Shown here one piece after another: positions 16,925-30,160 of a DNA stretch of 64,000 nt. The position numbers were made by a program, and so were the translations under genes. Position 1 is the first letter of the stretch, and the number at the start of each line of letters is the position of its first letter. Below the pieces are notes generated by a model that was not told the origin of the DNA, made no database searches, and saw only the letters and a list, made by a program, of their open reading frames with translations. Location of the stretch: positions 2,339,889-2,403,888 of the forward strand of contig NZ_LMOB01000001.1 of NCBI RefSeq assembly GCF_001423185.1, in the 5' to 3' direction. The DNA comes from Plantibacter sp. Leaf314. GTDB lineage: Bacteria > Actinomycetota > Actinomycetes > Actinomycetales > Microbacteriaceae.

Positions 16925-16996
16925 GACCAGGTCACCGAGCTGGACCAGGTCAACGAGCTGGACCCGGTCACCGAGCCGGACCCGGTCACCGAGCCT
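16925..16996. repeat. Four tandem 18-bp repeats after the rhomboid gene
   Basis: The unit gaccaggtcaccgagctg occurs four times without gaps. Copies 1 and 2 differ at one base, and copies 3 and 4 carry gacccggtcaccgagcc. The array starts 12 bp past the rhomboid stop and abuts a degenerate gcctgtcgagg that resembles the REP-like element. It is probably non-coding and probably length-variable between strains. Confidence 0.8.
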
Positions 16997-17007
16997 GTCG
17001 AGGTGCG

Positions 17008-17844
17008 TCAGACCAGCGCGGGGACCAGGCTCGCGCCGACCAAGGCGAGGCTCACGGCGCCGATGAGGACCACCTGGAGGGGCTGCTGCGTGCGCTTCCG
17101 GGTGTTGACGAGGATGAGGCCGATGAGGGCGCCACCGACGAGGCCGCCCAGGTGGGCCTGCCACGCGATGTTCACACCCGGGATGAACCCGATCACGAGG
17201 TTGATGCCGAGGAGCACCAGGAGCCCGCGGGTGTCCGCGCCCATCCTGCGTTGGATGACGAGGAACGCGCCGAGGAGGCCGAAGATGGCTCCCGATGCAC
17301 CGACGACGGCGGTCTGCGGGGCGGAGAGGAACAACACGCCGAGGGAGCCCGCGAACCCGGCGACGAGGTACAGCGCGAGGAAGCGCCAGTGGCCGAGCAT
17401 GGTCTCGAGGATCCGGCCGAAGATCCAGAGCGTGTACATGTTCAGCAGGATGTGGAAGATGAACCCCTGCGAGTGCACGAAGACCGCGGTCAGCATCCGC
17501 CAGGGCTGGAAGGCGCCGTAGGCGGGATCCGAGTACACGCCGGCGTACAGCAGGGCGTTGGTGACGCCGAGCCCGGGAATCCATTGCAGGAGGAACACGA
17601 ACGCCGTCACGGCGATGATCGCGTAGGTGACGATCGGGGAGGAGTTGCTGATCCTCGCGCCGATCCGGTTGCGCGGGGCGCTCTGGCGTTGCGCCTTCAT
17701 GTCCTCGGGGCAGATGAAACCGACTGCCCCGGGCGTCTGGCATTCGCCGCAGATCGTCCGACCACAGCGCTGGCAGAGCACGAAGCTCTGACGGTCTGGG
17801 TGGCGATAGCAGACGTTGGCCGACGGATCCCGGGGCAGGGTCAC
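17008..17844 (-). CDS. Rhomboid-family intramembrane serine protease with N-terminal zinc finger
   Basis: The protein has 278 residues. The N-terminus has a B-box-like Cys/His cluster (CYRHPDRQSFVLCQRCGRT, then CGECQ). Six to seven membrane helices follow. The catalytic Ser lies in VVGASGAIFGLLG and the catalytic His in QAHLGGLVGG, with HILLNMYTLWIFG as the family's HxxxN motif. It would cut single-pass membrane proteins inside the bilayer; substrates are unknown. It is the normal neighbour of the cyclophilin gene upstream. Confidence 0.95.
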   Translation of the reverse strand: MTLPRDPSANVCYRHPDRQSFVLCQRCGRTICGECQTPGAVGFICPEDMKAQRQSAPRNRIGARISNSSPIVTYAIIAVTAFVFLLQWIPGLGVTNALLYAGVYSDPAYGAFQPWRMLTAVFVHSQGFIFHILLNMYTLWIFGRILETMLGHWRFLALYLVAGFAGSLGVLFLSAPQTAVVGASGAIFGLLGAFLVIQRRMGADTRGLLVLLGINLVIGFIPGVNIAWQAHLGGLVGGALIGLILVNTRKRTQQPLQVVLIGAVSLALVGASLVPALV

Positions 17845-17865
17845 GGTCTGTCCTCCGAGTCGGGT

Positions 17866-18423
17866 CTACGCCTCGGAAATGGTGACGCTCTGCAGGACGA
17901 CCGGCTCGATCGGCTTGTCGCCGGCACCGGTCGGGACTGCCTGGATGGCGTCGACGACGGCGCGGGAGTCGGCGTCGGCGACCTCACCGAAGATGGTGTG
18001 CTTGCCCTGGAGCCACTGCGTCGGAACGGTGGTGATGAAGAACTGCGAGCCGTTGGTGCCTTCGACGGCACCGGTGATCGCGTTGCGGCGCTTGCCGGCG
18101 TTCGCCATGGCGAGGATGTAGGGCTCGTCGAAGGTGAGCTCCGGGTGGATCTCGTCGTCGAAGTTGTAGCCCGGGCCGCCGGTGCCGGTGCCGAGCGGGT
18201 CGCCGCCCTGGATCATGAAGGCGGGGATGATGCGGTGGAAGATGAGGTCGCTGTACAGCGCGTCGTTCCGGGTCTGGCCCGTCTTCGAGTCCGTCCACTC
18301 GCGCCCGCCGGTCGCCAGGTCGGTGAAGTTCTTGACCGTCTTGGGAGCGTGGTCTCCGAAGAGGTTGACCTTGATCTCACCGTGGTTGGTGTGCAACGTG
18401 GCGACTGCGGTGTGCTTTGACAT
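17866..18423 (-). CDS. ppiA: Peptidyl-prolyl cis-trans isomerase, cyclophilin type
   Basis: The protein has 185 residues with no signal peptide, so it is cytosolic. Cyclophilin motifs are present: GDHAPKTVKNFTDLATG, FHRIIPAFMIQGGDPLGTG, FDDEIHPELTFD, MANAGKR, NGSQFFITT and HTIFGEV. It catalyses proline isomerisation during protein folding. It precedes the rhomboid gene on the same strand with a 21-bp gap. Confidence 0.96.
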   Translation of the reverse strand: MSKHTAVATLHTNHGEIKVNLFGDHAPKTVKNFTDLATGGREWTDSKTGQTRNDALYSDLIFHRIIPAFMIQGGDPLGTGTGGPGYNFDDEIHPELTFDEPYILAMANAGKRRNAITGAVEGTNGSQFFITTVPTQWLQGKHTIFGEVADADSRAVVDAIQAVPTGAGDKPIEPVVLQSVTISEA

Positions 18424-18527
18424 ACAGACAATTCTTGCACAAGGGTTCGGGACTCTCGGATGGTATCCAGGGGTCTAAGTGGCAAGATGGAGGTTACGTT
18501 GTTGCCGCGATCATTGGAGATGACCAC

Positions 18528-19052
18528 ATGAGCCTGTCACGCAAGCGCCGGAAAGAGCTCAAGAAGCTCAAGGGTTCCGCTGCCGACCTCTGGGACTCCC
18601 AGCAGGATGTACTCAACCACGCCAACGAGGTCGCTCGTGAGGTGAGCCGTCAGCTCGGGAACTTCTCGAAGGAGCAGGTGGCGCCTGTCGTCCGCGACAC
18701 CTACGAGCACCGCGTCGTCCCCACGGTCGACCGCGGTATCAAGTACTCGCGGAACGCCGTCGACGGCGTGAAGCACGGCATCTCGCACGGCGTCGTCCCC
18801 GCTGTCGGTGGCGTCGTCGGCACGGTGCTGAGCATCGGCGACATCGCGAAGGACACGCGCGTGCAGTCGGCGCTGCGTCGCCTCCACGTCCCCGAGCAGG
18901 TGCTGCCCGCCAAGAAGGGTGCCGGTGCCGGTACCGTCATCGCGATCGGCCTGGGCGTCCTCGCCGCGGCCGGTGTCGCGTACGCCGTCTGGCAGACGTT
19001 CCGTGCCGACGACGAGCTCTGGGTCTCCGACGAGGAGCCCGCGGCTTCCTGA
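18528..19052 (+). CDS. Conserved hypothetical membrane-anchored protein
   Basis: The ATG at 18528 (GGAGA upstream) gives 174 residues. A very basic start (MSLSRKRRKELKKLKG) is followed by a long amphipathic helical region (20-80), a Gly/Val-rich segment, and one membrane helix near the C-terminus (TVIAIGLGVLAAAGVAYAVW, about 136-155). It ends in a short acidic tail. I do not recognise a functional domain. Similar proteins have sometimes been labelled DNA helicase, but no helicase motif is present. It is divergent from ppiA. Confidence 0.75.
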   Translation: MSLSRKRRKELKKLKGSAADLWDSQQDVLNHANEVAREVSRQLGNFSKEQVAPVVRDTYEHRVVPTVDRGIKYSRNAVDGVKHGISHGVVPAVGGVVGTVLSIGDIAKDTRVQSALRRLHVPEQVLPAKKGAGAGTVIAIGLGVLAAAGVAYAVWQTFRADDELWVSDEEPAAS

Positions 19053-19070
19053 GTTCGCTTCGCACGACGC

Positions 19071-19102
19071 AGCCCCTCACCGGTTCCGACCGGGGAGGGG
19101 CT
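19071..19102 (+). terminator. Terminator hairpin
   Basis: Stem agcccctc / gaggggct with an inner accggt/accggg pairing, followed by ttgtgttg, 19 nt after the upstream stop. Confidence 0.75.
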
Positions 19103-19140
19103 TTGTGTTGTGCGGGCCGCGTGTGCCGCGGTCGCTTGCC

Positions 19141-19563
19141 TCAGATGAGGCCGGCGAAGCGTCGGCCGACGTCGACGAGGCTGACGCGGTCGAGCGAGCC
19201 GACCTCCTCGAGCGGGTACCACGCCGCATAGTCGGTGCTGCCATCGGCCTCATAGGTCAGGGTGCCGCCGGTGAGGTGCGCCCGGTACACGATCCGCAGG
19301 GTGTGGAGCGGCCCGGTGGCCGTCGAGCTGAGGCGACGCTCAGCGGGCACGACCTGCGAGTCGACGCCGATCAGCTCGTCGAGCTCTGCGTGGTACCCGG
19401 TCTCCTCGAACACCTCGCGGACCGCCGCGTCGGCCGGGTCCTCACCAGGGTCGATCCCGCCGCCGGGAAGCGTCCAGCCGCTGTGTCCGCTTTCGTTCCA
19501 GTGGGAGAGCAGCATGCCCCGTTCGTCGACGATGACGGCATATGCAGCGACGCGGATGTCCAT
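19141..19563 (-). CDS. Nudix hydrolase
   Basis: The protein has 140 residues. The Nudix box GGGIDPGEDPADAAVREVFEETGY fits GX5EX7REUXEEXGU (split here only for naming; residues about 34-57). Nudix enzymes hydrolyse nucleoside diphosphates linked to another moiety with Mg2+. Substrate specificity cannot be read from the sequence. It stands alone between two plus-strand genes. Confidence 0.93.
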   Translation of the reverse strand: MDIRVAAYAVIVDERGMLLSHWNESGHSGWTLPGGGIDPGEDPADAAVREVFEETGYHAELDELIGVDSQVVPAERRLSSTATGPLHTLRIVYRAHLTGGTLTYEADGSTDYAAWYPLEEVGSLDRVSLVDVGRRFAGLI

Positions 19564-19649
19564 GTCGCCAGCTTAACCGCCGTCGCTCGGGGAACGGGCA
19601 ACGCTGCTACCGTCGAGCCTCCGGCGGGGGCCGGTGAGACGGGGGCACC

Positions 19650-20066
19650 ATGCAGGCGACGAGGCGACGACGCACTTGGACGGCGGCTGTCCTCATCGCT
19701 GCGGCCGTGGTGCTGGACGTCTCGCTGCATCTCTACCCGCTTCGGCTCCTGATCCTGGATTTCGGACGCGCCGAGGGCGCCGCCGTTCCGTCCACCGAGG
19801 CGATGCGGTTCCCACACGGCACCACGCTGATGAGCGTGCGGAGCGAATGCGCCAGCGGCGGGTGCTGGTCGCTCTTCACCGTGAGACCCCCGGCAGGATC
19901 CGATCGAGCGGCGTTCGAGGACACCTACCTCGTCGACCGCGGCCGATTGGACGGCACCCTCTGGGATCCACGGCCGATCACCGTGTCGGCTGAAGAGTTC
20001 GGCGACGATGTGTGGGTCGTGCGCGGCGACTACTGGACCGACTGGTTGTGGCGGCCGAGCGAGTGA
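19650..20066 (+). CDS. Hypothetical secreted or membrane-anchored protein
   Basis: The protein has 138 residues. A basic start (MQATRRRRTW) and a hydrophobic segment (AAVLIAAAVVLDVSLHLYPL) suggest a signal anchor. The rest is globular and rich in Trp, Asp and Arg, with two close Cys (SECASGGCWS) and a C-terminal VWVVRGDYWTDWLWRP. I recognise no family. Codon usage with G/C in third positions supports coding. It ends 91 bp before the tRNA-Ala 3' end on the other strand. Confidence 0.55.
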   Translation: MQATRRRRTWTAAVLIAAAVVLDVSLHLYPLRLLILDFGRAEGAAVPSTEAMRFPHGTTLMSVRSECASGGCWSLFTVRPPAGSDRAAFEDTYLVDRGRLDGTLWDPRPITVSAEEFGDDVWVVRGDYWTDWLWRPSE

Positions 20067-20120
20067 CACATCGTAGACGGCGATGTAGCGGTGCTCGCGA
20101 GCTGCTTGCTCGAACAAGAA

Positions 20121-20146
20121 CAGCCCCCGTCGAGTGACGGAGGCTG
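20121..20146 (-). terminator. Terminator hairpin downstream of tRNA-Ala
   Basis: Stem cagcccccgtc / gacggaggctg (10 of 11 pairs) with a gagt loop lies about 12 nt beyond the tRNA-Ala 3' end. On the minus strand it is followed by ttcttgttcg. Confidence 0.65.
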
Positions 20147-20157
20147 CTTCTCGATTG

Positions 20158-20230
20158 TGGAGCCTGGGAGAATCGAACTCCCGACATCCTGCTTGCAAAG
20201 CAGGCGCTCTACCAACTGAGCTAAGGCCCC
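20158..20230 (-). tRNA. tRNA-Ala (anticodon TGC)
   Basis: Acceptor ggggcct / aggctcc; D-arm agctcagttggtagagc; anticodon stem cctgc / gcagg around TTTGCAA; T-arm gggagttcgattctccc. CCA is not encoded. It follows tRNA-Ile by 56 nt, the usual pair after gyrA. Confidence 0.97.
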
Positions 20231-20286
20231 GAACAGATCCGGATGCGAGATCCTGATCCATCGAGTGTGTTGCGTGTCGTGCAGGG

Positions 20287-20360
20287 TGGGGCTACCAGGA
20301 CTTGAACCTGGGACCTCTTCGTTATCAGCGAAGCGCTCTAACCGCCTGAGCTATAGCCCC
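20287..20360 (-). tRNA. tRNA-Ile (anticodon GAT)
   Basis: Acceptor ggggcta / tagcccc; D-arm agctcaggcggttagagc; anticodon stem cttcg / cgaag around CTGATAA; T-arm caggttcaagtcctg. CCA is not encoded. Confidence 0.97.
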
Positions 20361-20434
20361 GTTTTGAACCTTGATGAGACTACCCGATTCCCAGCGCAAC
20401 TCATAATCGAGCGACGCTGGGACCGGGAGGAAGG

Positions 20435-20831
20435 TCAGTTGTTGGTGAACCCGACGAGGAGACCACCCGTGATCTTCACGCTGAGGTTGTAGAGCCCCGC
20501 GAGGAGGGCACCCATCAGCGTGATGACGATCAGGTTGAGCAGCGCCACGATTCCGGCGAAGGCCATGACCTGCGGCAGGTTGACGTACTGGAGGATGTTG
20601 TTTCCGGGGCCGGCGATGTCGGTGAAGAGCCCGCCCACCTTGGTGAAGACACCCGTGGTGTTGAGCACGGTGTACACCAGGAAGAAGAACACCACGATGA
20701 CCACGGCGACCGCGATCGCCGCCAGGAACGACAGCTTCACCGCCGACCAGAAGTCGATGTACACCAGCTTGAGGCGCACCTGCTTGGTGCTGGTGCGTTT
20801 GGTCGACTTCTTGGCCAACTTCTCTGCGACG

Positions 20832-20842
<11 letters not shown>
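20435..20842 (-). CDS. DUF3566 transmembrane protein
   Basis: The protein has 135 residues. A basic cytosolic head ([21 protein letters not shown]) is followed by two long helices, [19 protein letters not shown] and [20 protein letters not shown]. It matches the DUF3566 proteins found directly after gyrA throughout actinobacteria. The start overlaps the gyrA end by 11 bp, so the two are coupled. In mycobacteria the homologue is a CwsA-like partner of division proteins; that role here is inference. Confidence 0.93.
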
Positions 20843-23456
<2,614 letters not shown>

Positions 23457-23533
23457 GTTCTCTACGTTCTCTCGATCCTCGAGCGGTTCGAGTGTTGATC
23501 AGTGTCGTTGCGCGGTGACAGGGTTCTGGTCCC

Positions 23534-23578
23534 GGTCCCTGAGCCCGCCGGAGGGCGGTCCCTGAGCCTGTCGAAGGG
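23534..23578. repeat. Two REP-like repeats between gyrB and gyrA
   Basis: Copies ggtccctgagcccgccggaggg (23534-23555) and ggtccctgagcctgtcgaaggg (23557-23578) belong to the family found at 14497-14654. In the first, the stem bases are changed in a compensating way (cccgccggaggg), which suggests that the hairpin matters. The second ends one base before the gyrB stop codon. Confidence 0.8.
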
Positions 23579-23579
23579 T

Positions 23580-25631
<2,052 letters not shown>

Positions 25632-25711
25632 CTACCAAACAGAGCTCGTCAGGCCGCGAGAAAACGCCCGTTTGAGACAGGTTTCCGAGCCTGGAGGGCG
25701 TATTTGCCTCC

Positions 25712-26236
25712 CTAGCCGTAAGTATCGCGTGGACCACGCCCTGGAATCGACCTGGGGCCTCTTTTCCAGGAGGGTGCTCCGGGGCCCTGAAAACGGATCG
25801 TGTCGACCCCTGCCTCCGGGTACCGTTCGGCGATGCGGACGAGTATCTCGTGACGCATGTGGCGCAACTGCGTCGCCCAGGCCGTCGACTGGCACTGCAC
25901 GAGCAGCACGCCGTCGGAGATCGACACCGGTTCGGAGTACCTGGCGGTGTCCTCGCCGCACAGCTCCGCCCAGTTGCCGAGGAGGTCGTGTTGTGCGAGT
26001 GGGGAGTTCCAGCCGAGGCCGGCGGTCAGCGAGTCGATGACCGAGCCGAGCCCTTTCGGATCGCGTCCGACGCCGTAGGGGACGGAGTCCTGCGGGCTGG
26101 CCGCCGAGCGTTCTCGCCGTTTGCGGTCGCGCGACACCCGCTCACCGCCGAAGATCTCCTTGAACCGGAGGTAGACCGCCGCGGACAGGTCTCCGGCCGG
26201 ATCGGCGTCGCGACCGAGTCGTCTCGGCTCAGTCAT
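25712..26236 (-). CDS. dciA: DciA-like DUF721 protein, candidate replicative-helicase loader
   Basis: Starting at the ATG inside the recF 3' end (8-bp overlap), the protein has 174 residues. The N-terminal half is basic and variable. The C-terminal half (about 70-160) is the DUF721 fold, with GLGWNSPLAQHDLLGNWAEL and VQCQSTAWATQLRHMRHEIL. DciA proteins help load the DnaB helicase in bacteria that lack DnaC or DnaI. recF-dciA-gyrB is the typical actinobacterial order. Confidence 0.9.
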   Translation of the reverse strand: MTEPRRLGRDADPAGDLSAAVYLRFKEIFGGERVSRDRKRRERSAASPQDSVPYGVGRDPKGLGSVIDSLTAGLGWNSPLAQHDLLGNWAELCGEDTARYSEPVSISDGVLLVQCQSTAWATQLRHMRHEILVRIAERYPEAGVDTIRFQGPGAPSWKRGPRSIPGRGPRDTYG

Positions 26237-27461
26237 GGGTCGCCTCCGGAACCGGTGACACGACCGCCGGTGACGTCGCATCCTCGGTGTCGTCGACGAT
26301 CCGACCGGCCTCGATACGCACCACGTGGGCGGTGAACCGTTCCGGGACGTCGTCGAAGACCGCCGCCGTGATGATCACCTGGTCGTACACGGCCACGGCC
26401 GCCGCCAGCCGTTCGCGACGACGCGAATCGAGTTCCGCGAAGACATCGTCGAGGATCAGCACCGGGTCGCCGAGAGAGGAGTCCGCTCGGAGCAGCTCCG
26501 CGGAGGCCAGTTTCGCCGCGAGCGCGAACGACCAGGACTCGCCGTGACTGGCATAACCCTTCACCGGCAGTCCGTTGAGGCCGAAGAAGACGTCGTCGCG
26601 GTGGGGCCCGACGAGTGTCAGGCCGCGCTCGAGCTCGGCGGAACGTCGGCTCGTCAAGGCCGCTCGGAACCGTTCAGCGATGAGGGCCGAGTCGACCGGC
26701 GCACCCGGTTCCGGGGTCTCCGTCGGATCCGCCACGGCGGACTCGTCTTCGGCGTCCGTCCCGGAGATGCTGAGGACCGGCAACAGGACGGGCCGGTGAT
26801 CGTCGCCGGCGACGGCTCGATACGCAGCTCGGAGCGGGCCGCCGAGCATGGCGATGAGCTGCAACCGTTCCGCGATGATCTCGGTGCCGTACTGCACGAG
26901 TCGGTCGTCCCACAGGTCGAGCGTCGCCAACGGACCGGATTTCAGGCCCCGTGCGCGCGCCGATTTCAAGAGCGAGTTGCGCTGTTTCAGCGACCGGTCG
27001 TAGTCGGCCATGACGCCGGCGAGCCGCGGGATGCGCTGGACGAGCAACTGGTCGATGAACCGTCGTCGCGCGGACGGGTCGCCGCGGACGATCAGCAGGT
27101 CTTCCGGTGCGAACAGGACCGTCGAGACGTAGCGCGGCAGCTCGCGTGGCTTGATCTGCGAGCGGTTGACCTGGGCCCGGTTCGCCGAACCGCGGTTGAG
27201 CTGCACCTCCGCGAGGAGCTCGCGACCGTCGTGCACGATTCGAGCCCTGATGATCGCCGCATCAGCGCCGTGTCTGATGAGCGCCTGTTCGGAGGAGACC
27301 CGGTGCGAACCGAGACTGCTCAGGTAGCCGATCGCCTCGACGAGGTTGGTCTTGCCCTGACCGTTCCGCCCGACGAACAGATTGGGACCGGGTTCGAGCG
27401 CCACATCGACCACCGCGTAGTTGCGGTAGTCGGTGAGATTCAAGTGCCGCACGATCACCAC
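26229..27461 (-). CDS. recF: DNA replication and repair protein RecF
   Basis: The protein has 410 residues. Walker A FVGRNGQGKTNLVEAI lies near residue 33, the ABC signature region is GYASHGESWSFALAAKL, and Walker B / D-loop is PVLILDDVFAELDSRRRERL. Three in-frame GTG codons at the 5' end make the exact start uncertain by up to three residues. RecF helps load RecA at single-strand gaps. An acidic, Pro-rich insert (about 230-260) and a variable C-terminal tail are lineage-specific. Confidence 0.96.
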   Translation of the reverse strand: MVIVRHLNLTDYRNYAVVDVALEPGPNLFVGRNGQGKTNLVEAIGYLSSLGSHRVSSEQALIRHGADAAIIRARIVHDGRELLAEVQLNRGSANRAQVNRSQIKPRELPRYVSTVLFAPEDLLIVRGDPSARRRFIDQLLVQRIPRLAGVMADYDRSLKQRNSLLKSARARGLKSGPLATLDLWDDRLVQYGTEIIAERLQLIAMLGGPLRAAYRAVAGDDHRPVLLPVLSISGTDAEDESAVADPTETPEPGAPVDSALIAERFRAALTSRRSAELERGLTLVGPHRDDVFFGLNGLPVKGYASHGESWSFALAAKLASAELLRADSSLGDPVLILDDVFAELDSRRRERLAAAVAVYDQVIITAAVFDDVPERFTAHVVRIEAGRIVDDTEDATSPAVVSPVPEATHD

Positions 27462-27546
27462 GTCACCCTACCGTCTCGCCCCGACGCCGGCCTCCTGCGC
27501 GCTCGACGACACCGGCGGCACCGCCGACTGAACGGCGCACGGTGAA

Positions 27547-27595
27547 CGAAAACGACCCTCCCGGCGAGCACACAGCCGCGGGAGGGTCGTTTCGT
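27547..27595 (-). terminator. gnd terminator hairpin
   Basis: Arms cgaaaacgaccctccc and gggagggtcgtttcg pair almost perfectly across a 17-nt loop. On the minus strand the hairpin follows the gnd stop by about 20 nt and ends in gttttcgttc. Confidence 0.7.
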
Positions 27596-27615
27596 TCGCC
27601 AGGAGGCGACGTGAA

Positions 27616-28506
27616 TCAGTCGTCGGCCTTCTTGACCGCGTGTCCGCCGAACTGGTTGCGGAGTGCCGCGACGGCCTTCATCGCCGGTGAGTCCTCCTGG
27701 CGCGAGACGAACCGCGCGAAGATCGACGCGGAGATCGTCGGGACGGGCACCGCGTTGGCGATGGCCTCCTCGATCGTCCAGCGACCCTCACCGGAGTCCT
27801 CGACGTACCCTTCGATCTGCTCGAAGTCCGGGTCCTCCTCGAGGGCGCGGACGAGGAGCTCGAGCAGCCAGGACCGCACGACGGTGCCGCGCTGCCAGGC
27901 CTTGAAGGTGCCCGGGACGTCCTTGATGATGTCCTCGCGCTTGTCGAGGAGCTCGAACCCCTCGGCGTACGCCTGCATGAGGGCGTACTCGATGCCGTTG
28001 TGGACCATCTTGGCGTAGTGGCCTGCGCCGACCTCGCCGACGTGGACGAAGCCCTCGTCGCGCGGGCCCTCAGGGCGAAGCGCGTCGAAGACCGGCATGA
28101 CCCGCTCGACCTGCTCCTTGGAGCCGCCGACCATGAGGCCGTATCCGTTGTCGACACCCCAGACACCGCCCGAGACGCCGGCATCGATGTAGTCGATGCC
28201 CTTGGCGGAGAGCAGCTCGGCGTGCTTGAAGTCATCGGTGAACCGGCTGTTGCCGCCGTCGATGACGAGGTCGCCGGCTTCCAGCAGACCGTTGAGTTCC
28301 TCGACGACCGAGTCGGTGATCGCTCCCGCGGGAACCATCACCCAGACCGTGCGAGGTGCCGGGAGTGCAGCGACGAGGTCGCTGATGGTCGCGACATCCG
28401 TGACATCCGGGTTCCGGTCGAAACCGGTGACCTCGATGCCGTTCGCACGCAGACGCGTGCGCATGTTGTTGCCCATCTTGCCGAGACCGACGAGACCGAT
28501 GTGCAT
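27616..28506 (-). CDS. gnd: 6-phosphogluconate dehydrogenase, short (YqeC/GndA-like) form
   Basis: The protein has 296 residues, against about 470 for the classical enzyme. The Rossmann start is MHIGLVGLGKMGNNM. The substrate and catalytic motifs DGGNSRFTD, GVSGGVWGV and GHYAKMVHNGIEYALMQAY (catalytic Lys and Asn/Glu) are intact. It decarboxylates 6-phosphogluconate to ribulose 5-phosphate. The short form is often NAD-linked, but cofactor choice was not tested here. It lies between dnaN and recF, its usual place in this lineage. Confidence 0.94.
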   Translation of the reverse strand: MHIGLVGLGKMGNNMRTRLRANGIEVTGFDRNPDVTDVATISDLVAALPAPRTVWVMVPAGAITDSVVEELNGLLEAGDLVIDGGNSRFTDDFKHAELLSAKGIDYIDAGVSGGVWGVDNGYGLMVGGSKEQVERVMPVFDALRPEGPRDEGFVHVGEVGAGHYAKMVHNGIEYALMQAYAEGFELLDKREDIIKDVPGTFKAWQRGTVVRSWLLELLVRALEEDPDFEQIEGYVEDSGEGRWTIEEAIANAVPVPTISASIFARFVSRQEDSPAMKAVAALRNQFGGHAVKKADD

Positions 28507-28523
28507 GGTAAATCCTTTGCGTG

Positions 28524-29675
28524 TCAGCGCAGCAGCAGGTTCGGCTGCAGCAGGTACTTGTAGCTGTCGGCACCCGGCTGATCCTTGGAGGATTGGCTCG
28601 TGATGAGCATGGGTCCCGGCTTGTTCGTGTTCTCCGTCTTGGTGAACGAGAAGCGCACGTACTCGCTCCGGACCGCGGTCAGACCGTCGATCAGGAACTG
28701 CGGCTTCAGGGAGAGCACGATGTCGTCGCCGGTGAGGAGGGCGTCGATGCCTTCCGATGCCTGCGCCTGCTCGGATCCGACGGCCTCGAGCGTGAGCCCG
28801 TCGATGGTGAAGGTGAAGCGGAGGGCCGCTTCGCGCTCGAGGACCAGCGACATGCGTCGGGTCGCCTCGATGAGTTCCGCGGTGTTGATGATCGCGTAGT
28901 TGTCCGTCGTCTCGGGGAAGAGTCGCTTGACCGGCGGGAAGTTGCCCTTGATCAGGAGCGAGGTGACCGTCTTGCGGTCGGCCCGGAACGCGATGAGCTC
29001 GCGGTCGTCGCGATTCGTGATCGCGACGTTGATGTTGCCGCTGTGCCCGAAGGTCTTGCCGACCTCCTGCAGGGTGCGGGCGGGCACGAGCGCCGTGACC
29101 GTCTCGCTGGATCCGTCGCCCTGACCGGAGTCCCAGTCGATCTCGCGGACCGCGACCCGATACCGGTCGGTGGCGACGAGGCTGAGGCTCGTCTTCGAGA
29201 CCTCCAGCTGCACGCCGGTGATGACCGGGGTGACGTCGTCGCGGCTCGCCGCGACGGCGACCTGGCTCACTGCGGTCGCGAACTCGTCGGCTGGGACGAG
29301 CCCGAACTCCGCGTCGACCTGAGGGATCGTCGGGTACTCCTCGACGGGCATCGAACCGAGCGTGAACCGTGCGGAACCGCAGGTGACCTCGATGCGGTTC
29401 TCGACCTTGCTGAACCGGACCGGCGCGTTGGGGAGTCGGCTGGCGATCTCGGAGAGCAGGCGGCCGTTGACGAGCGCGGTACCGGACTCCTCGACCTCGG
29501 CTGCGATGCCGGTCTGGCTCGAGACCTCGTAGTCGAACGAGGACAGGATGAGACCGTCGTCGCCGGCTTCGATGAGGATGCCGTTGAGGATCGGCAGCGT
29601 CGGGCGCTGCGGGAGCAGCTTCACTGCGAACGAGACGGCTTCGCTGAATACATCCCGGTTGACGCTGAATCGCAC
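28524..29675 (-). CDS. dnaN: DNA polymerase III beta subunit (sliding clamp)
   Basis: Starting at the GTG at 29675 (AGGGGAC upstream), the protein has 383 residues, beginning MRFSVNRDVFSEAVSFAVKL. The longer frame to 29714 adds residues unlike the family. Three repeats of the clamp fold are visible, with LPILNGILIEAG, MPVEEYPTIPQV and the conserved C-terminal PGADSYKYLLQPNLLLR (family PMRL-type end). It forms the processivity ring for DNA polymerase III. It lies downstream of dnaA across the origin. Confidence 0.97.
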   Translation of the reverse strand: MRFSVNRDVFSEAVSFAVKLLPQRPTLPILNGILIEAGDDGLILSSFDYEVSSQTGIAAEVEESGTALVNGRLLSEIASRLPNAPVRFSKVENRIEVTCGSARFTLGSMPVEEYPTIPQVDAEFGLVPADEFATAVSQVAVAASRDDVTPVITGVQLEVSKTSLSLVATDRYRVAVREIDWDSGQGDGSSETVTALVPARTLQEVGKTFGHSGNINVAITNRDDRELIAFRADRKTVTSLLIKGNFPPVKRLFPETTDNYAIINTAELIEATRRMSLVLEREAALRFTFTIDGLTLEAVGSEQAQASEGIDALLTGDDIVLSLKPQFLIDGLTAVRSEYVRFSFTKTENTNKPGPMLITSQSSKDQPGADSYKYLLQPNLLLR

Positions 29676-30160
29676 GACAAGTCCCCTGTCTCTGGCTCTC
29701 GATGACGTCACCAATGCTAGTGGGTCGGCCTCCGGCGTCGAGTGGCGTCGCGGCTGTGGAGAAGCGAGCCTGGGGAAAGGTTGTTTGCCGGAGAGATCAT
29801 TGAATTAACGGTTAACAGTCTTAACCGGTGTGGAAACTGTGGATAAGTCGCCCGAACCCGCTCGAACACAGGGAACTACATGTGTGTAACTTGGTGGCGG
29901 CCTGTGGAGAGAGCTCCGCGGGTGTGTGGGACTCGAGTGCCGGTGAATGCTGTTCACTCACAAGGTGGTCCGATGCTTCCACATCTCTCCACAGGTTATC
30001 CACAGGGCTGGGACGGCGGAATGTGGAGAGATCCGATGTCGATCCGAGCTCCGGAGTCGTGCTCGTCGACGCCTGATGAACGAAAACGGCCCCTCGAGCC
30101 CGTCATGGGTGTCGAGAGGCCGGAAACGTTCATCAGGACGCGTCAGGACGGATGCGGGAT
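29676..30160. other. oriC: dnaA-dnaN intergenic region
   Basis: 485 bp without a gene. Perfect DnaA boxes occur at 29838-29846 (TGTGGATAA) and 29996-30004 (TTATCCACA), facing each other. Degenerate boxes lie between and beside them (ggtgtggaaac, gcctgtggag, cttccacatctctccacag, gaatgtggagag). An AT-richer patch with attaacggttaacagtcttaa at 29800-29825 is a plausible unwinding element beside dnaN. The dnaA terminator appears to be the hairpin aacgaaaacggcccctcgag / ctcgag-type sequence near 30080-30130. Confidence 0.85.
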
